From the NCBI RefSeq assembly GCF_025154015.1, contig NZ_JAOAMV010000001.1, positions 558,001 through 622,000 of the forward strand: a DNA stretch of 64,000 nucleotides, in the 5' to 3' direction. Positions 35,184 to 43,590 of this stretch are shown one piece after another. The notes beneath the pieces were generated by a model, which saw only the letters and a list, made by a program, of their open reading frames with translations, was not told the DNA's origin and searched no databases. The stretch comes from Tsuneonella litorea (GTDB lineage: Bacteria > Pseudomonadota > Alphaproteobacteria > Sphingomonadales > Sphingomonadaceae). The position numbers and the translations under genes are program-made. Positions within the stretch are counted from its first letter, which is position 1. The number at the start of each line of letters is the position of its first letter.

Positions 35184-36033
35184 CACGCTGCTGTTTCACC
35201 TGTCCGACATCCATTTCGGGCTCGAACACAACCGCGCGCTCGACTGGGTCGCTGCCGAGATCGCGGCGCGGGAGCCGGCGGCGGTCATCATCACCGGCGA
35301 CCTGACGATGCGCGCGCGCACGCGCGAATTCGACGCGGCGCGCGCGTGGATCCTGTCGCTGCCCGCTCCCGTCACGGTCGTCGTCGGCAATCACGACCTG
35401 CCCTACTTCAATCTCGTGGAGCGGTTCTTCGATCCCTACCGGCGGTTTCAGGGCATGAAGCAGATGATCGAGAAGGAGATCGACCTTCCCGACATCGCGA
35501 TCGTGCCGCTCAAGACGGCCGCGCGGATGCAGCCGCGGCTCAACTGGTCGAAGGGCTGGATCAGCGACGAGGCGCTCGCCCGGTGCCTTGGCGCGATCGA
35601 TGCGCTGCCGCCGGGCAAGCGCGTGCTGGTGGCCGCGCACCACCCGCTGGTCGAGGTCGGCACGCGAGGCACCGCGCTCACCCACGGCGGCACGAGGGCG
35701 CTCGCCGAACTGGCCCGGCGCAACGTCACGGGCGTCCTCACGGGACACGTCCACGATCCGTTCGACCTGACGCAGGACACGGTCCACGGGCCCGTGCGGA
35801 TGATCGGCGCGGGCACGCTCTCGCAGCGGATCCGCTCCACTCCGCAAAGCTTCAACGAGCTGCGCTTCGAATCCGATGGCCGGTTGTGCGTCGAGGCGCG
35901 CAACCTCCAGGACGTCCCGACCGAAGCGATGAAGATCGACGCGGTGCCCGAAGACGCGATGCCGCCGCGCCGGCCCGGCGAACCGGTCGCCCCGGTCGGC
36001 GCGGTGCCGCGGACCGATCCGCCGGTGCGCTGA
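35173..36033 (+). CDS. Metallophosphoesterase
   Basis: A 286-residue calcineurin-like phosphoesterase with all five motifs: LSDIHFG (Asp12, His14), ITGDLTMR, VVGNHDLPYF, AAHHPLV and TGHVHDPF. The two-metal site cleaves phosphodiesters, perhaps cyclic nucleotides or phospholipid headgroups. The start ATG lies within the end of the lipid-kinase-like gene, suggesting linked action on phospholipid metabolites. A Pro-rich tail follows the domain. Confidence 0.88.
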   Translation: MADSTLLFHLSDIHFGLEHNRALDWVAAEIAAREPAAVIITGDLTMRARTREFDAARAWILSLPAPVTVVVGNHDLPYFNLVERFFDPYRRFQGMKQMIEKEIDLPDIAIVPLKTAARMQPRLNWSKGWISDEALARCLGAIDALPPGKRVLVAAHHPLVEVGTRGTALTHGGTRALAELARRNVTGVLTGHVHDPFDLTQDTVHGPVRMIGAGTLSQRIRSTPQSFNELRFESDGRLCVEARNLQDVPTEAMKIDAVPEDAMPPRRPGEPVAPVGAVPRTDPPVR

Positions 36034-36056
36034 CCCCGCGCAGGGGGGCAAACGAA

Positions 36057-36084
36057 AAGGGCGACCTCTTGCGAGGCCGCCCTT
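36057..36084. terminator. Bidirectional intrinsic terminator
   Basis: AAGGGCG(a)CCTC and GAGG(c)CGCCCTT form a 12-bp stem with a TTGC loop between convergent genes. On the minus strand, in the direction of rpsI, it is followed by TTTT; on the plus strand by CCTTTCC. It should end rplM-rpsI and probably the phosphoesterase transcript. Confidence 0.85.
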
Positions 36085-36109
36085 CCTTTCCGCCGTCGCG
36101 GAAAAACGC

Positions 36110-36628
36110 TTAGCGCTTCGAGAACTGGAAGCTGCGACGCGCCTTGGCGCGGCCGTACTTCTTGCGCTCCACCACGCGGCTGTCGCGGGTCAGGAACCCG
36201 GCGGCCTTGACCGTCGAGCGAAGCGCGGGCTCGAACTTCGACAGCGCCTGGGCGATGCCGTGCTTGACCGCGCCGGCCTGGCCCGAAAGCCCGCCGCCCT
36301 TGACGGTGGCGACGACGTCGTACTGGCCCTGGCGATCGGTGATCGCGAACGGCTGGTCAATGACGAGGCGCAGCGTCGGGCGCGCGAAATAGACTTCCTG
36401 GTCGCGGCCGTTGACGGTGATCTTGCCGGTGCCAGGCTTCAGCCAGACGCGCGCGGTGGCGTCCTTGCGGCGGCCGGTGGCATAGGCACGGCCCTGCTTG
36501 TCGAGCTCCTGCTCGCGCAGCGGCGCGGTGCTGGTGGCGACGGGCGCGGTGCCCTCTGCAGCCGGAGCGTCGCCGGCGATGTCCTTGAGGTCGGCGAGAT
36601 CCGACACGGTGTTGGTTTCGTCGGCCAT
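36110..36628 (-). CDS. rpsI: 30S ribosomal protein S9
   Basis: A 172-residue S9 with the conserved core from [18 protein letters not shown] through [30 protein letters not shown] to the basic tail [15 protein letters not shown] that reaches the P-site tRNA. A non-conserved, acidic, Ala-rich N-terminal extension of about 45 residues ([19 protein letters not shown]...) precedes it, unlike the E. coli protein. The ATG overlaps the rplM stop by one base (TAATG). Confidence 0.96.
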   Translation of the reverse strand: MADETNTVSDLADLKDIAGDAPAAEGTAPVATSTAPLREQELDKQGRAYATGRRKDATARVWLKPGTGKITVNGRDQEVYFARPTLRLVIDQPFAITDRQGQYDVVATVKGGGLSGQAGAVKHGIAQALSKFEPALRSTVKAAGFLTRDSRVVERKKYGRAKARRSFQFSKR

Positions 36629-37107
36629 TACACGGTGACCTTGTTCTTGCGGTTCATCGAAGCGACGTCGAGCGTCTCGGGCTGGTTGCCAGCGTGCGGA
36701 TGTTCGGTGCCGGCATAGAGATGCAGCGCCTTCATCTGCTGGCGGCCAAGCGGGCCGCGCGGGATCATCCGCTCGACGGCCTTCTCGAGCACGCGCTCGG
36801 GGAAACGGCCTTCCAGCACCTTGGCCGGGGTCGTTTCCTTGATGCCGCCGGCATAGCCGGTGTGCTTGTAGTACTTCTTGTCCGACAGCTTGTTGCCGGT
36901 GAACCGCACCTTGTCGGCGTTGATCACGATCACGTGGTCGCCGCAGTCGACGTGGGGGGTGTAGCTCGGCTTGTGCTTGCCGCGCAGGATGTTGGCGACG
37001 ATCGAGGCGAGGCGGCCGACGACGAGTCCTTCGGCGTCGATCAGGTGCCACTTCTTCTCGACCTCGGCCGGCTTGATCGACCGGGTGGTCTTGCTGAGCG
37101 CCTTCAT
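36628..37107 (-). CDS. rplM: 50S ribosomal protein L13
   Basis: A 159-residue L13: [57 protein letters not shown] and a C-terminal [20 protein letters not shown] that is family-typical. It is cotranscribed with rpsI, the universal pairing. The pair runs leftwards, toward the predicted origin. Confidence 0.97.
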   Translation of the reverse strand: MKALSKTTRSIKPAEVEKKWHLIDAEGLVVGRLASIVANILRGKHKPSYTPHVDCGDHVIVINADKVRFTGNKLSDKKYYKHTGYAGGIKETTPAKVLEGRFPERVLEKAVERMIPRGPLGRQQMKALHLYAGTEHPHAGNQPETLDVASMNRKNKVTV

Positions 37108-37180
37108 GGCTGGTCCTTAGGGTTGCGAATTACGTGCGCGGCTCATGCCGCTGCGAGCGGCGCCTTTGGCGTCCGAAGCT

Positions 37181-37236
37181 CCGCAAGTCAAGCAAAACGG
37201 CGGGTTCCGGAGGAGGTAAAATAATACCGCAAGTCA
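37181..37236. repeat. Tandem direct repeat upstream of rplM
   Basis: CCGCAAGTCAAGCAA (37181) and CCGCAAGTCAGGCAA (37227) differ at one base and start 46 bp apart, in the 126-bp gap between rplM and cutA. The minus-strand form TTGCYTGACTTGCGG contains a TTGAC-like -35 element. They may be part of a tandem promoter or operator for ribosomal proteins. The second copy overlaps the cutA stop codon. Confidence 0.45.
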
Positions 37237-37557
37237 GGCAAGGCCGTTGGCGAGGAAGTCGAGGGTCGCCGGCGGCGCGCGATCCGCCAGCCATCCGATT
37301 ACCACCGGGACATCGTAGGTATGCAGGTCCTCGACCATCGCGATCGCCGCGTCGAGCGTGCGGGCATCGAGCTTGAACAGCACGCCGTATTCCTCGCTCG
37401 ACTGCATCGCGCCCTGCCACACGAAGTGCGATTCGATCGGGCCGATGACGTTGGCACAGGCCGCCAGCCCCGAGCCCACGACGGCAATCGCGAGGGCGCG
37501 GGCGTTCTCGCCCGTGTCGATCGGGGTCCAGATCAGGGCCGGGGTGCCCAGGCTCAT
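37234..37557 (-). CDS. cutA: Divalent-cation tolerance protein CutA
   Basis: A 107-residue CutA1-like protein with the trimeric family's pattern: a DTGENARALAIAVVGSGLAACANVIGPIESHF core, a Trp-Gln-rich SSEEYGVLFKLDARTLDA section, and HTYDVPVVIGWL. The role in metal tolerance is debated in the literature. Its ATG overlaps the ctaA stop (ATGA). Confidence 0.85.
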   Translation of the reverse strand: MSLGTPALIWTPIDTGENARALAIAVVGSGLAACANVIGPIESHFVWQGAMQSSEEYGVLFKLDARTLDAAIAMVEDLHTYDVPVVIGWLADRAPPATLDFLANGLA

Positions 37558-38591
37558 GCCCTGCGCCCGAGAAGGTGCAGGCCCCACACGGTTGCCGCCA
37601 CCACGAGCGCGCCGACGAACTGGTGCAGCACCGCTATCCATAGCTCGACCGCGGTCAGCACGGTGGCGATCCCCAGCAGGATCTGGATGCCGAAGGCGGA
37701 ATGGATCGCGATCGAGGCGCGCCGCTCGATCCCGCGCACCCGCCGTGCCAGCACGATCAGGAATGCCACCGCGACCCATGCCCACCAGCGGTGGAGGAAG
37801 TGGATCAGGAACGGGTCGTGCAGCGCGGCCCACGCGAAGCCGCGGCTGGAATCGTATTCGGGCACCAGCCGCCCCTGCATCAGCGGCCAGGTGTCCGAGG
37901 CGAGACCCGCGTCGAGTCCCGCCACCCAGGCGCCGAGAAGAAGCTGGACGAACAGCACCGCGCCGGTCAGCGCCGCGAACCCGGTCATCCGCGCGGGTCG
38001 CGCCGCAGAATCGCGATCCAGCGCGCGCAGGTCGAGCGCGGTCCAGATCAGCCCGGCGAGCGTGAACAGCGCGGTGAGCAGGTGGATCGATAGCCAGAAG
38101 TGGCTGACGTCGGTCGATGTCTCGTTGATCCCCGAGCGGACCATGAACCAGCCGAACGCCCCCTGCAGCCCGCCGAGCGCAAGCAGCGCCAGGAGGCGCG
38201 GCTTGTAGCCCGCCGGGATTGCCCGGCGGACCCAGAACCACGCCAGCGGCAGCGCGAAGGCAAGGCCGATCACCCGGCCAAGCAGCCGGTGGAACCATTC
38301 CCAGAAATAGATGAACTTGTAGTCGGCCAGCGTCATCCCGGCCGGGCCGGTCACCTGGCGGTATTCGCCGATCTGCTTGTAGGCCTCGAACTCGGCCTTC
38401 CACTGCGATTCGTTCAACGGGGGCAGCGCGCCGGTGACCGGCTTCCACTCGGTGATCGAGAGGCCCGATTCGGTGAGGCGGGTGATGCCGCCCACGACGA
38501 CCATGGCGACGACGAGAAGGGCGACTGCGAAGAGCCAGCGGGCGAGCGCCTGCGGCCTGGCGCGATCGGCGGGATCGGCGGAGGGTTCCAT
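37554..38591 (-). CDS. ctaA: Haem A synthase (COX15/CtaA)
   Basis: A 345-residue integral membrane protein with eight predicted helices. Haem ligand His are visible in IYFWEWFHRLLGR, HFWLSIHLLTALF, FLIHFLHRWWAW and IAVLHQFVGAL; the TRLTESGLSITEWKPVTGALPP loop is family-specific. It converts haem O to haem A for cytochrome oxidase. The start ATG at 38591 is favoured since the upstream extension is unrelated. It is 82 bp from the divergent MerC gene. No cytochrome oxidase genes are in view. Confidence 0.95.
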   Translation of the reverse strand: MEPSADPADRARPQALARWLFAVALLVVAMVVVGGITRLTESGLSITEWKPVTGALPPLNESQWKAEFEAYKQIGEYRQVTGPAGMTLADYKFIYFWEWFHRLLGRVIGLAFALPLAWFWVRRAIPAGYKPRLLALLALGGLQGAFGWFMVRSGINETSTDVSHFWLSIHLLTALFTLAGLIWTALDLRALDRDSAARPARMTGFAALTGAVLFVQLLLGAWVAGLDAGLASDTWPLMQGRLVPEYDSSRGFAWAALHDPFLIHFLHRWWAWVAVAFLIVLARRVRGIERRASIAIHSAFGIQILLGIATVLTAVELWIAVLHQFVGALVVAATVWGLHLLGRRA

Positions 38592-38651
38592 CGGCCGCGC
38601 ACATGGGTCCGCCGGGCGCGAATCGCAAGCGCCGACAGTGTGCAAGCTTGC

Positions 38652-38669
38652 GTAACGATACAGCGTTAC
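38652..38669. promoter_or_regulatory. Zur-box-like palindrome upstream of merC-like gene
   Basis: GTAACG-ATACAG-CGTTAC has perfect 6-bp half-sites. The pattern is close to alphaproteobacterial Zur boxes I recall of the form GTAATG-TTATAA-CGTTAC. It sits 16 bp before the MerC start, where binding would block transcription or initiation. Assignment to Zur is inference. Confidence 0.45.
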
Positions 38670-38685
38670 ATACATGGGGCGGGCC

Positions 38686-39105
38686 ATGGCGAATGCATTC
38701 ATCACCTCGATTCGGGGCAACCTCGACCGTGCTGGCATCACGCTGTCCGCGCTGTGCGTGGTGCATTGCCTGGCGACGCTGGTGCTGGTGTCCGCGCTCG
38801 GCATCGGCGGCAGCGTGTTCGAGAATCCCCTGATCCACGAGGTCGGCCTCGCGCTGGCGATGGTGGTCGCCGCGGTGGCGATCGGCCTCGGCGCGCTGCG
38901 TCACCGGCGCCCGGTCCCCTTCGTCACGGCGATGACCGGCCTCACCTTCATGGGCGGCGCGCTGGCGATGCCGCACGGCTACGAAGAGGCCGTGCTGACG
39001 ATCATCGGCGTCGGGTTGCTGTCCGCCGGGCACATCCTCAACTTGCGCGCGTGCCGCTGTTCGCTATCTGGCGGGAATGCCTGCACCGCTGACCCTGACC
39101 GTTAA
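38686..39105 (+). CDS. MerC-domain membrane transporter
   Basis: A 139-residue protein with four predicted helices and a MerC-type Cys pair in [16 protein letters not shown] (helix 1). An ATG at 38674 also exists, but the candidate operator leaves no room for its ribosome site; GGGGCGG precedes 38686. MerC proteins carry Hg(II), but in many alphaproteobacteria MerC-like genes are zinc- or metal-regulated. Its last 29 bp overlap the thiS-thiG start. Confidence 0.8.
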   Translation: MANAFITSIRGNLDRAGITLSALCVVHCLATLVLVSALGIGGSVFENPLIHEVGLALAMVVAAVAIGLGALRHRRPVPFVTAMTGLTFMGGALAMPHGYEEAVLTIIGVGLLSAGHILNLRACRCSLSGGNACTADPDR

Positions 39106-40057
39106 CGGCGAAAGCCGCCGTACCACCGCCGCGACCGTCGCCGACCTCGTCCGCGAACTCGGCCTCGCGCCCGAGAAGGTCGCGGTCGAGCGCAACGGCG
39201 AGATCGCCCCGCGCTCGACCCTGGCCGAGGTCGCGCTCGGCGATGGCGACACGCTGGAAATCGTCCACTTCGTCGGCGGCGGCGATCACGAGGACACCTG
39301 GACCGTGGCCGGTCATACCTTTCGCAGCCGGCTGATCGTCGGCACCGGGAAATACAGGGACTTCGCGCAGAACGCCGCGGCGCTCGAGGCGTCGGGTGCC
39401 GAGATCGTCACGGTCGCGGTGCGCCGGGTCAACGTCAGCGACCCCAACGCGCCGATGCTGACCGACTTCATCGACCCGAAGAAAGTCACCTACCTGCCCA
39501 ACACCGCCGGGTGTTTCACCGCCGAGGAAGCGATCCGCACGCTGCGACTGGCGCGCGAGGCGGGGGGCTGGGACCTCGTCAAGCTGGAAGTGCTGGGCGA
39601 GGCGCGCACCCTCTATCCCGACATGCGCGAGACGCTGAAGGCGACCGAGGTCCTCGCCGGCGAGGGTTTCAAGCCGATGGTCTATTGCGTCGATGACCCG
39701 ATCGCGGCCAAGCAGCTCGAAGAGGCGGGCGCGGTCGCCGTGATGCCGCTCGGCGCGCCGATCGGCTCGGGGCTGGGCATCCAGAACCGGGTGACCATCC
39801 GGCTGATCGTCGAAGGCGCGAAGGTGCCGGTGCTGGTCGATGCCGGCGTCGGCACCGCGAGCGATGCCGCGGTGGCGATGGAGCTCGGCTGCACCGGGGT
39901 GCTGATGAACACCGCGATCGCCGAGGCGAAGGACCCGATCCGCATGGCCCGGGCGATGAAGCTGGCGGTCGAGGCCGGGCGCGGCGCATATCTCGCCGGA
40001 CGCATGGCGACGCGCAAGTACGCCGACCCCTCGAGCCCGCTGGCCGGACTGATCTAG
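39077..40057 (+). CDS. thiSG: Fused sulfur carrier ThiS / thiazole synthase ThiG
   Basis: A 326-residue fusion. ThiS (about 1-69) has the beta-grasp pattern and ends VHFVGGG, where free ThiS ends in Gly-Gly. ThiG (about 73-326) is a TIM barrel with GTGKYRDF, the Schiff-base Lys169 in [19 protein letters not shown] and [17 protein letters not shown]. It makes the thiazole phosphate of thiamine from glycine or tyrosine-derived imine, ThiS-thiocarboxylate and DXP. Here the carrier's C-terminus is not free unless cleaved. Fusions of this type occur in sphingomonads. Overlaps the MerC gene end, and may be metal-coupled. Confidence 0.92.
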   Translation: MPAPLTLTVNGESRRTTAATVADLVRELGLAPEKVAVERNGEIAPRSTLAEVALGDGDTLEIVHFVGGGDHEDTWTVAGHTFRSRLIVGTGKYRDFAQNAAALEASGAEIVTVAVRRVNVSDPNAPMLTDFIDPKKVTYLPNTAGCFTAEEAIRTLRLAREAGGWDLVKLEVLGEARTLYPDMRETLKATEVLAGEGFKPMVYCVDDPIAAKQLEEAGAVAVMPLGAPIGSGLGIQNRVTIRLIVEGAKVPVLVDAGVGTASDAAVAMELGCTGVLMNTAIAEAKDPIRMARAMKLAVEAGRGAYLAGRMATRKYADPSSPLAGLI

Positions 40058-40126
40058 CGAACGGGCCGCCTCGCGGAGGCGTGCGAGACTCCCGGAACGC
40101 CGCGCCGCCGCGCCCATTGTTCCTGC

Positions 40127-40561
40127 ATGACCACCGCCGAACTGACCGTGCTTGGCTGGGGCGTCCTGCTGCTGCTCGCCTATGGCGGGCTCCACGTGGG
40201 CGGGCTCGAACTGATCCGCCGCCTCAAGCCGAGCCAGGACAACCATCGCTACCTGGGGCTGCTGGCGACGTTCTGGGGCCTGGCGCTGCTGCACCTGGTC
40301 GAGATCGCGGTCGGCGCCGTCGCACTCGCGCTGGTGCTCTCGGGCGAGGGACACGGCTCGCTCAGCGAGGGTTTCGGCAGCACCGCGGCCGATTTCCTCT
40401 ATCTCGCGGGCACCTCGTTCGGCACGCTGGGCTATACCCAGCTCGACGCGACGGGGCCGATCCGGCTGCTGATCATGGTCCTGTCATTGAGCGGGTTCAT
40501 GCTGATCACCTGGTCGGCCACCTTCATCTACACCATCTGGGGCGAAAGCTTCCGCGAGTGA
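40127..40561 (+). CDS. Small membrane protein with a K+-channel-like pore segment
   Basis: A 144-residue protein with about three helices (6-28, 45-70, 108-135). Between the last two is TSFGTLGYTQLD (96-107), which resembles the pore loop of ion-channel family 2 (TxxTxGYGD) with changes. It may be a minimal two-helix ion channel; alternatively an unrelated membrane protein. No regulatory domain is visible. The gap before it is short and has no clear promoter. Confidence 0.6.
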   Translation: MTTAELTVLGWGVLLLLAYGGLHVGGLELIRRLKPSQDNHRYLGLLATFWGLALLHLVEIAVGAVALALVLSGEGHGSLSEGFGSTAADFLYLAGTSFGTLGYTQLDATGPIRLLIMVLSLSGFMLITWSATFIYTIWGESFRE

Positions 40562-40635
40562 TCGTCCCGCCACGAGGCTAACGGGAAATTAACCATCCTG
40601 GGCGAAGTTCCTCTTCGAACAGGGGGGTAGTGACC

Positions 40636-41163
40636 ATGGCCGTCACCAATGCCGCGTCGATGACGATTTCCGAGATGCGCGAGTTCGCGAGCTTCACGCC
40701 CGCCGAACAACGCTATATCCGCCGCAGCCTCGACATCGGGCTGGGACGGCAGGACGCCTTCAAGCTCTGGGCGCGGACCGCCGACGAGAACGCCGCGATC
40801 CGCAGCCAGTACGTCGCCTACCAGGACCTCAAGGTACTGCGTTCCTCGATCCCGGCGGAAAGCAGCTTCGAGTGCGTCGAGGGTTTCATCGGCAAGCTCA
40901 CCCGCGTCGCCGCGTTCGACCTCGCGCAGGACCGGATCGAGAGTTTCTCCGCCTTCCGCTTCCTCTACGAGCGGCTGATCGGCGCCGACGCGCGGCCGTG
41001 GCTGCCAAGCGCCTTCTGCGCCGCCAGCGCGCTGCCGCAGATCAAGCCGAGCCGCCGCAAGCTGCTGCTCCAGTCGCTGAGCGAAGCCGCCGCGACCGCC
41101 CCGGGCTGGAGCGACCGCGCGCCGAGCTTCTACCCGGAATACATCGATCGCGAGGCGGCCTAG
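40636..41163 (+). CDS. Conserved hypothetical helical protein
   Basis: A 175-residue protein, no signal peptide, mostly helical: MREFASFTPAEQRYIRRSLDIGLGRQDAFKLWART, a central KLTRVAAFDLAQDRIESFSAFRFLYE, and three spread Cys. A run of Gs (about 40622-40627) serves as ribosome site for the ATG. I recognise no family. Its stop overlaps the convergent DUF2165 gene by 4 bp. Confidence 0.6.
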   Translation: MAVTNAASMTISEMREFASFTPAEQRYIRRSLDIGLGRQDAFKLWARTADENAAIRSQYVAYQDLKVLRSSIPAESSFECVEGFIGKLTRVAAFDLAQDRIESFSAFRFLYERLIGADARPWLPSAFCAASALPQIKPSRRKLLLQSLSEAAATAPGWSDRAPSFYPEYIDREAA

Positions 41164-41657
41164 CTGCGGCTTCGGCGATCGTCCCGCAATCCGACGAACA
41201 GCGCAATGAGAGCAATGCAGCCGAGATAGCGGAAGGCCGAGTCGAGCACGGGTCCGCGCATCGCCTCCGAACGCCACATCTCGAACCAGCTCTCGGCGAT
41301 CACGATCCAGCCGGCGAAGAGCAGGAACATTGCGACGCCGCATCCCGCGAGCGCGAGGCGCTTGGCTGCCTCGAATTCGTACCCCCGGTCACGAGTACGC
41401 CACATCGCCCATCCGCCCAGCAGGCACAGCACCGCACTCGTCAACTTGAGCGCGGGGATCATGACAGCTCCGGCGAGAACCACGAACGGATTGCTCGTGG
41501 CCTTCCATGACGAGGCGCCGCCCTCCCAGGTCGCCATCGAGGTCGCCGCCGCGACCGCGCCGCGGGTGCCATCCCAGTCGACGAAGTTTCCAAGCGCCCC
41601 GACGAGTCCCCAGGCGGCCACGGTGGCGACGAGCGCGATCTTGACAGTCTTCAGCAT
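41160..41657 (-). CDS. DUF2165 small integral membrane protein
   Basis: A 165-residue protein with four predicted helices. The first begins VKIALVATVAAWGLVGALGNFVDWDGT, followed by a loop with WEGG and NPF typical of DUF2165, then ALKLTSAVLCLLGGWAMWRTR and FLLFAGWIVIAESWFEMWRS. Function unknown. Confidence 0.8.
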   Translation of the reverse strand: MLKTVKIALVATVAAWGLVGALGNFVDWDGTRGAVAAATSMATWEGGASSWKATSNPFVVLAGAVMIPALKLTSAVLCLLGGWAMWRTRDRGYEFEAAKRLALAGCGVAMFLLFAGWIVIAESWFEMWRSEAMRGPVLDSAFRYLGCIALIALFVGLRDDRRSRS

Positions 41658-41700
41658 CCGGTCGGTCCTCTCCCCCTAAAGGCGACCCTGCACGATTGTT

Positions 41701-43521
41701 TCAGCCCTTGTACAGCGCGTCCAGCCGGTCGCCGTAGCGTTCGCGGATCTTGTGGCGGCGGATTTTCAGGCTCGGGGTCATTTCCTCGTTGTCGGTGCTG
41801 AAGGGCTCGTCGGCGAAGGCGAACTGGCGCACTTTCTCGATCACCGACAGGTCCTGATTGGTCCGGTCTACCGCCGCGCGCACGGCGCTGCGGAACGCCG
41901 GCAGGTCCTGCAGTTCCTTGAGGTCGAAGCGGATGTCGTTCGCCTTGGCCCACTCGAGCGCCCACTCGGCGTCGGGCACGATCAGGCCGACGAGGTACGG
42001 GCGCTTGTCGCCGCTGACCATCGCCTGCGCGATCTCGGGCTGGAGCGTGAGCATCCCTTCCACCTTCTGCGGGGCGACGTTGTCGCCCTTGTCGTTGACG
42101 ATCATGTCCTTCTTGCGGTCGGTGATGACGATCCGGCCCTTTTCATCGAGGTGGCCGATGTCTCCGGTGTGGAGCCAGCCGTCCTTGAGCGCCTTTTCGG
42201 TCTCCGCCTTGTTCTGCCAGTAGCCGTGCATCACCAGCTCGCCGCGCACGAGGATCTCGCCGTCCTCGGCGATCTTCACCTCGACCCCGCGCATCGGCGG
42301 GCCGACCGTGTCCATCTTGATACCTGCCCTGGGACGGTTGCAGCTGATCACCGGGCCCGCTTCGGTCTGGCCGTAGCCCTGGAGCATCGTCAGCCCCATC
42401 GCCTCGAAGAAGTTGCCGACTTCGGGGTTGAGCGGCGCGCCGCCCGACACCATCGCCTTAATCCGTCCGCCGAACCGCTGGCGGATCTTGGGTCGCAGCA
42501 GTTTCTCGATGATCATGTCGGCGGGCCGGTCGCGCAGCCTTTTCTTGGGCTGCGCGGCGATCTGCAACGCGCGCGTCATCAGGTAGTTGGGGACCTTGCC
42601 CTGCTTTTCGACCTGCTTCATGATCCGCGTGCGCAGCACCTCGAACAGGCGGGGGACGACCACCATCACCGTCGGGCGCGTTTCCTCGATGTTGCTGGCG
42701 AGCTTTTCGAGGCCCTCGGCATAGAAGATTTCCGCCCCGCAGGCGATCGGCAGGTACTGGCCGCCGGTGTGTTCATAGGCATGGCTGAGCGGCAGGAACG
42801 ACAGGAACCGCTCGTCGTCGCCGAGCCCGAAATCCTCGACCAGGATTTCCGCCGCACCGGCCACGTTGCACAGGATCGCGCCGTGATGCTGAAGCACGCC
42901 GCGCGGCGCGCCGCCGGTGCCGCTGGTGTAGATGATGCAGGCGGTGTCGCCGCGCCCGATCGAGCCGATTCGCGCCTCGACCGCAGCCCGCGCTGTCGCC
43001 GCGTCGCCCTCGAGCATCGTCTTCCACGGATGACAGGAGACCTGCCCGCTCTGGAAATGGCGCACGCCGTCGATCGGGATCAGGTGCCCCGCAAGGCCCG
43101 AGCGCATGATCGCCGGGATCAGCGGCACCGACAGCTTCTCGGTCGAGACGATCACCGCCCGGGCGCCCGAATTGTCGAGGATGTGCTGGTGATCGCGCTC
43201 GGTGTTGGTGGTGTAGGCGGGGACGGTGATGCAGCCCGCGGCCATGATCGCGAGGTCCGCGATGCACCATTCGGGCCGGTTTTCCGAGATCAGCATCACC
43301 CGGTCCCCGTCGTCCAGGCCCAGCTTGCGCAGGTTCTCGGCGAGCAGGCAGACCTGGTCGGCCACTTCGCCCCAGGTCTGCGTGCGCCACTCGCCACCCT
43401 TGCGCGCGCCCAGGAACGGCCGGGCGCTTCGCGCGTCGGCACGCTTGAGGAACAGCTCGACGAGATTGCCCGCCGAATCGATATCGCTCAGCTGCAAGGC
43501 CCCTGGCTCCCTCTTACCCAT
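41701..43521 (-). CDS. fadD: Long-chain acyl-CoA synthetase (AMP-forming)
   Basis: A 606-residue adenylate-forming enzyme of the FadD15/ACSL type. The nucleotide loop is CIIYTSGTGGAPRGV, followed by the conserved YGQTEAGP, DGWLHTGDIG and ITDRKKDMIVNDKGDNVAPQKVE. It activates fatty acids to acyl-CoA via acyl-AMP. The chain specificity cannot be told. It is 69 bp from the gamma-glutamyltransferase stop, in the same direction but probably separate. Confidence 0.92.
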   Translation of the reverse strand: MGKREPGALQLSDIDSAGNLVELFLKRADARSARPFLGARKGGEWRTQTWGEVADQVCLLAENLRKLGLDDGDRVMLISENRPEWCIADLAIMAAGCITVPAYTTNTERDHQHILDNSGARAVIVSTEKLSVPLIPAIMRSGLAGHLIPIDGVRHFQSGQVSCHPWKTMLEGDAATARAAVEARIGSIGRGDTACIIYTSGTGGAPRGVLQHHGAILCNVAGAAEILVEDFGLGDDERFLSFLPLSHAYEHTGGQYLPIACGAEIFYAEGLEKLASNIEETRPTVMVVVPRLFEVLRTRIMKQVEKQGKVPNYLMTRALQIAAQPKKRLRDRPADMIIEKLLRPKIRQRFGGRIKAMVSGGAPLNPEVGNFFEAMGLTMLQGYGQTEAGPVISCNRPRAGIKMDTVGPPMRGVEVKIAEDGEILVRGELVMHGYWQNKAETEKALKDGWLHTGDIGHLDEKGRIVITDRKKDMIVNDKGDNVAPQKVEGMLTLQPEIAQAMVSGDKRPYLVGLIVPDAEWALEWAKANDIRFDLKELQDLPAFRSAVRAAVDRTNQDLSVIEKVRQFAFADEPFSTDNEEMTPSLKIRRHKIRERYGDRLDALYKG

Positions 43522-43590
43522 CCGATCACTGACTAGATTCCCGCGACCCCGGCGGCAAGCTGCGGACGGTCCGTGCGTAGAGCGTCCCGT

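Noticed and set aside
39000-39110. TPP riboswitch upstream of thiS-thiG
   Set aside because: The gene starts inside the MerC coding sequence, leaving no leader, and no thi-box sequence (CTGAGA ... ACCTGA) is present.
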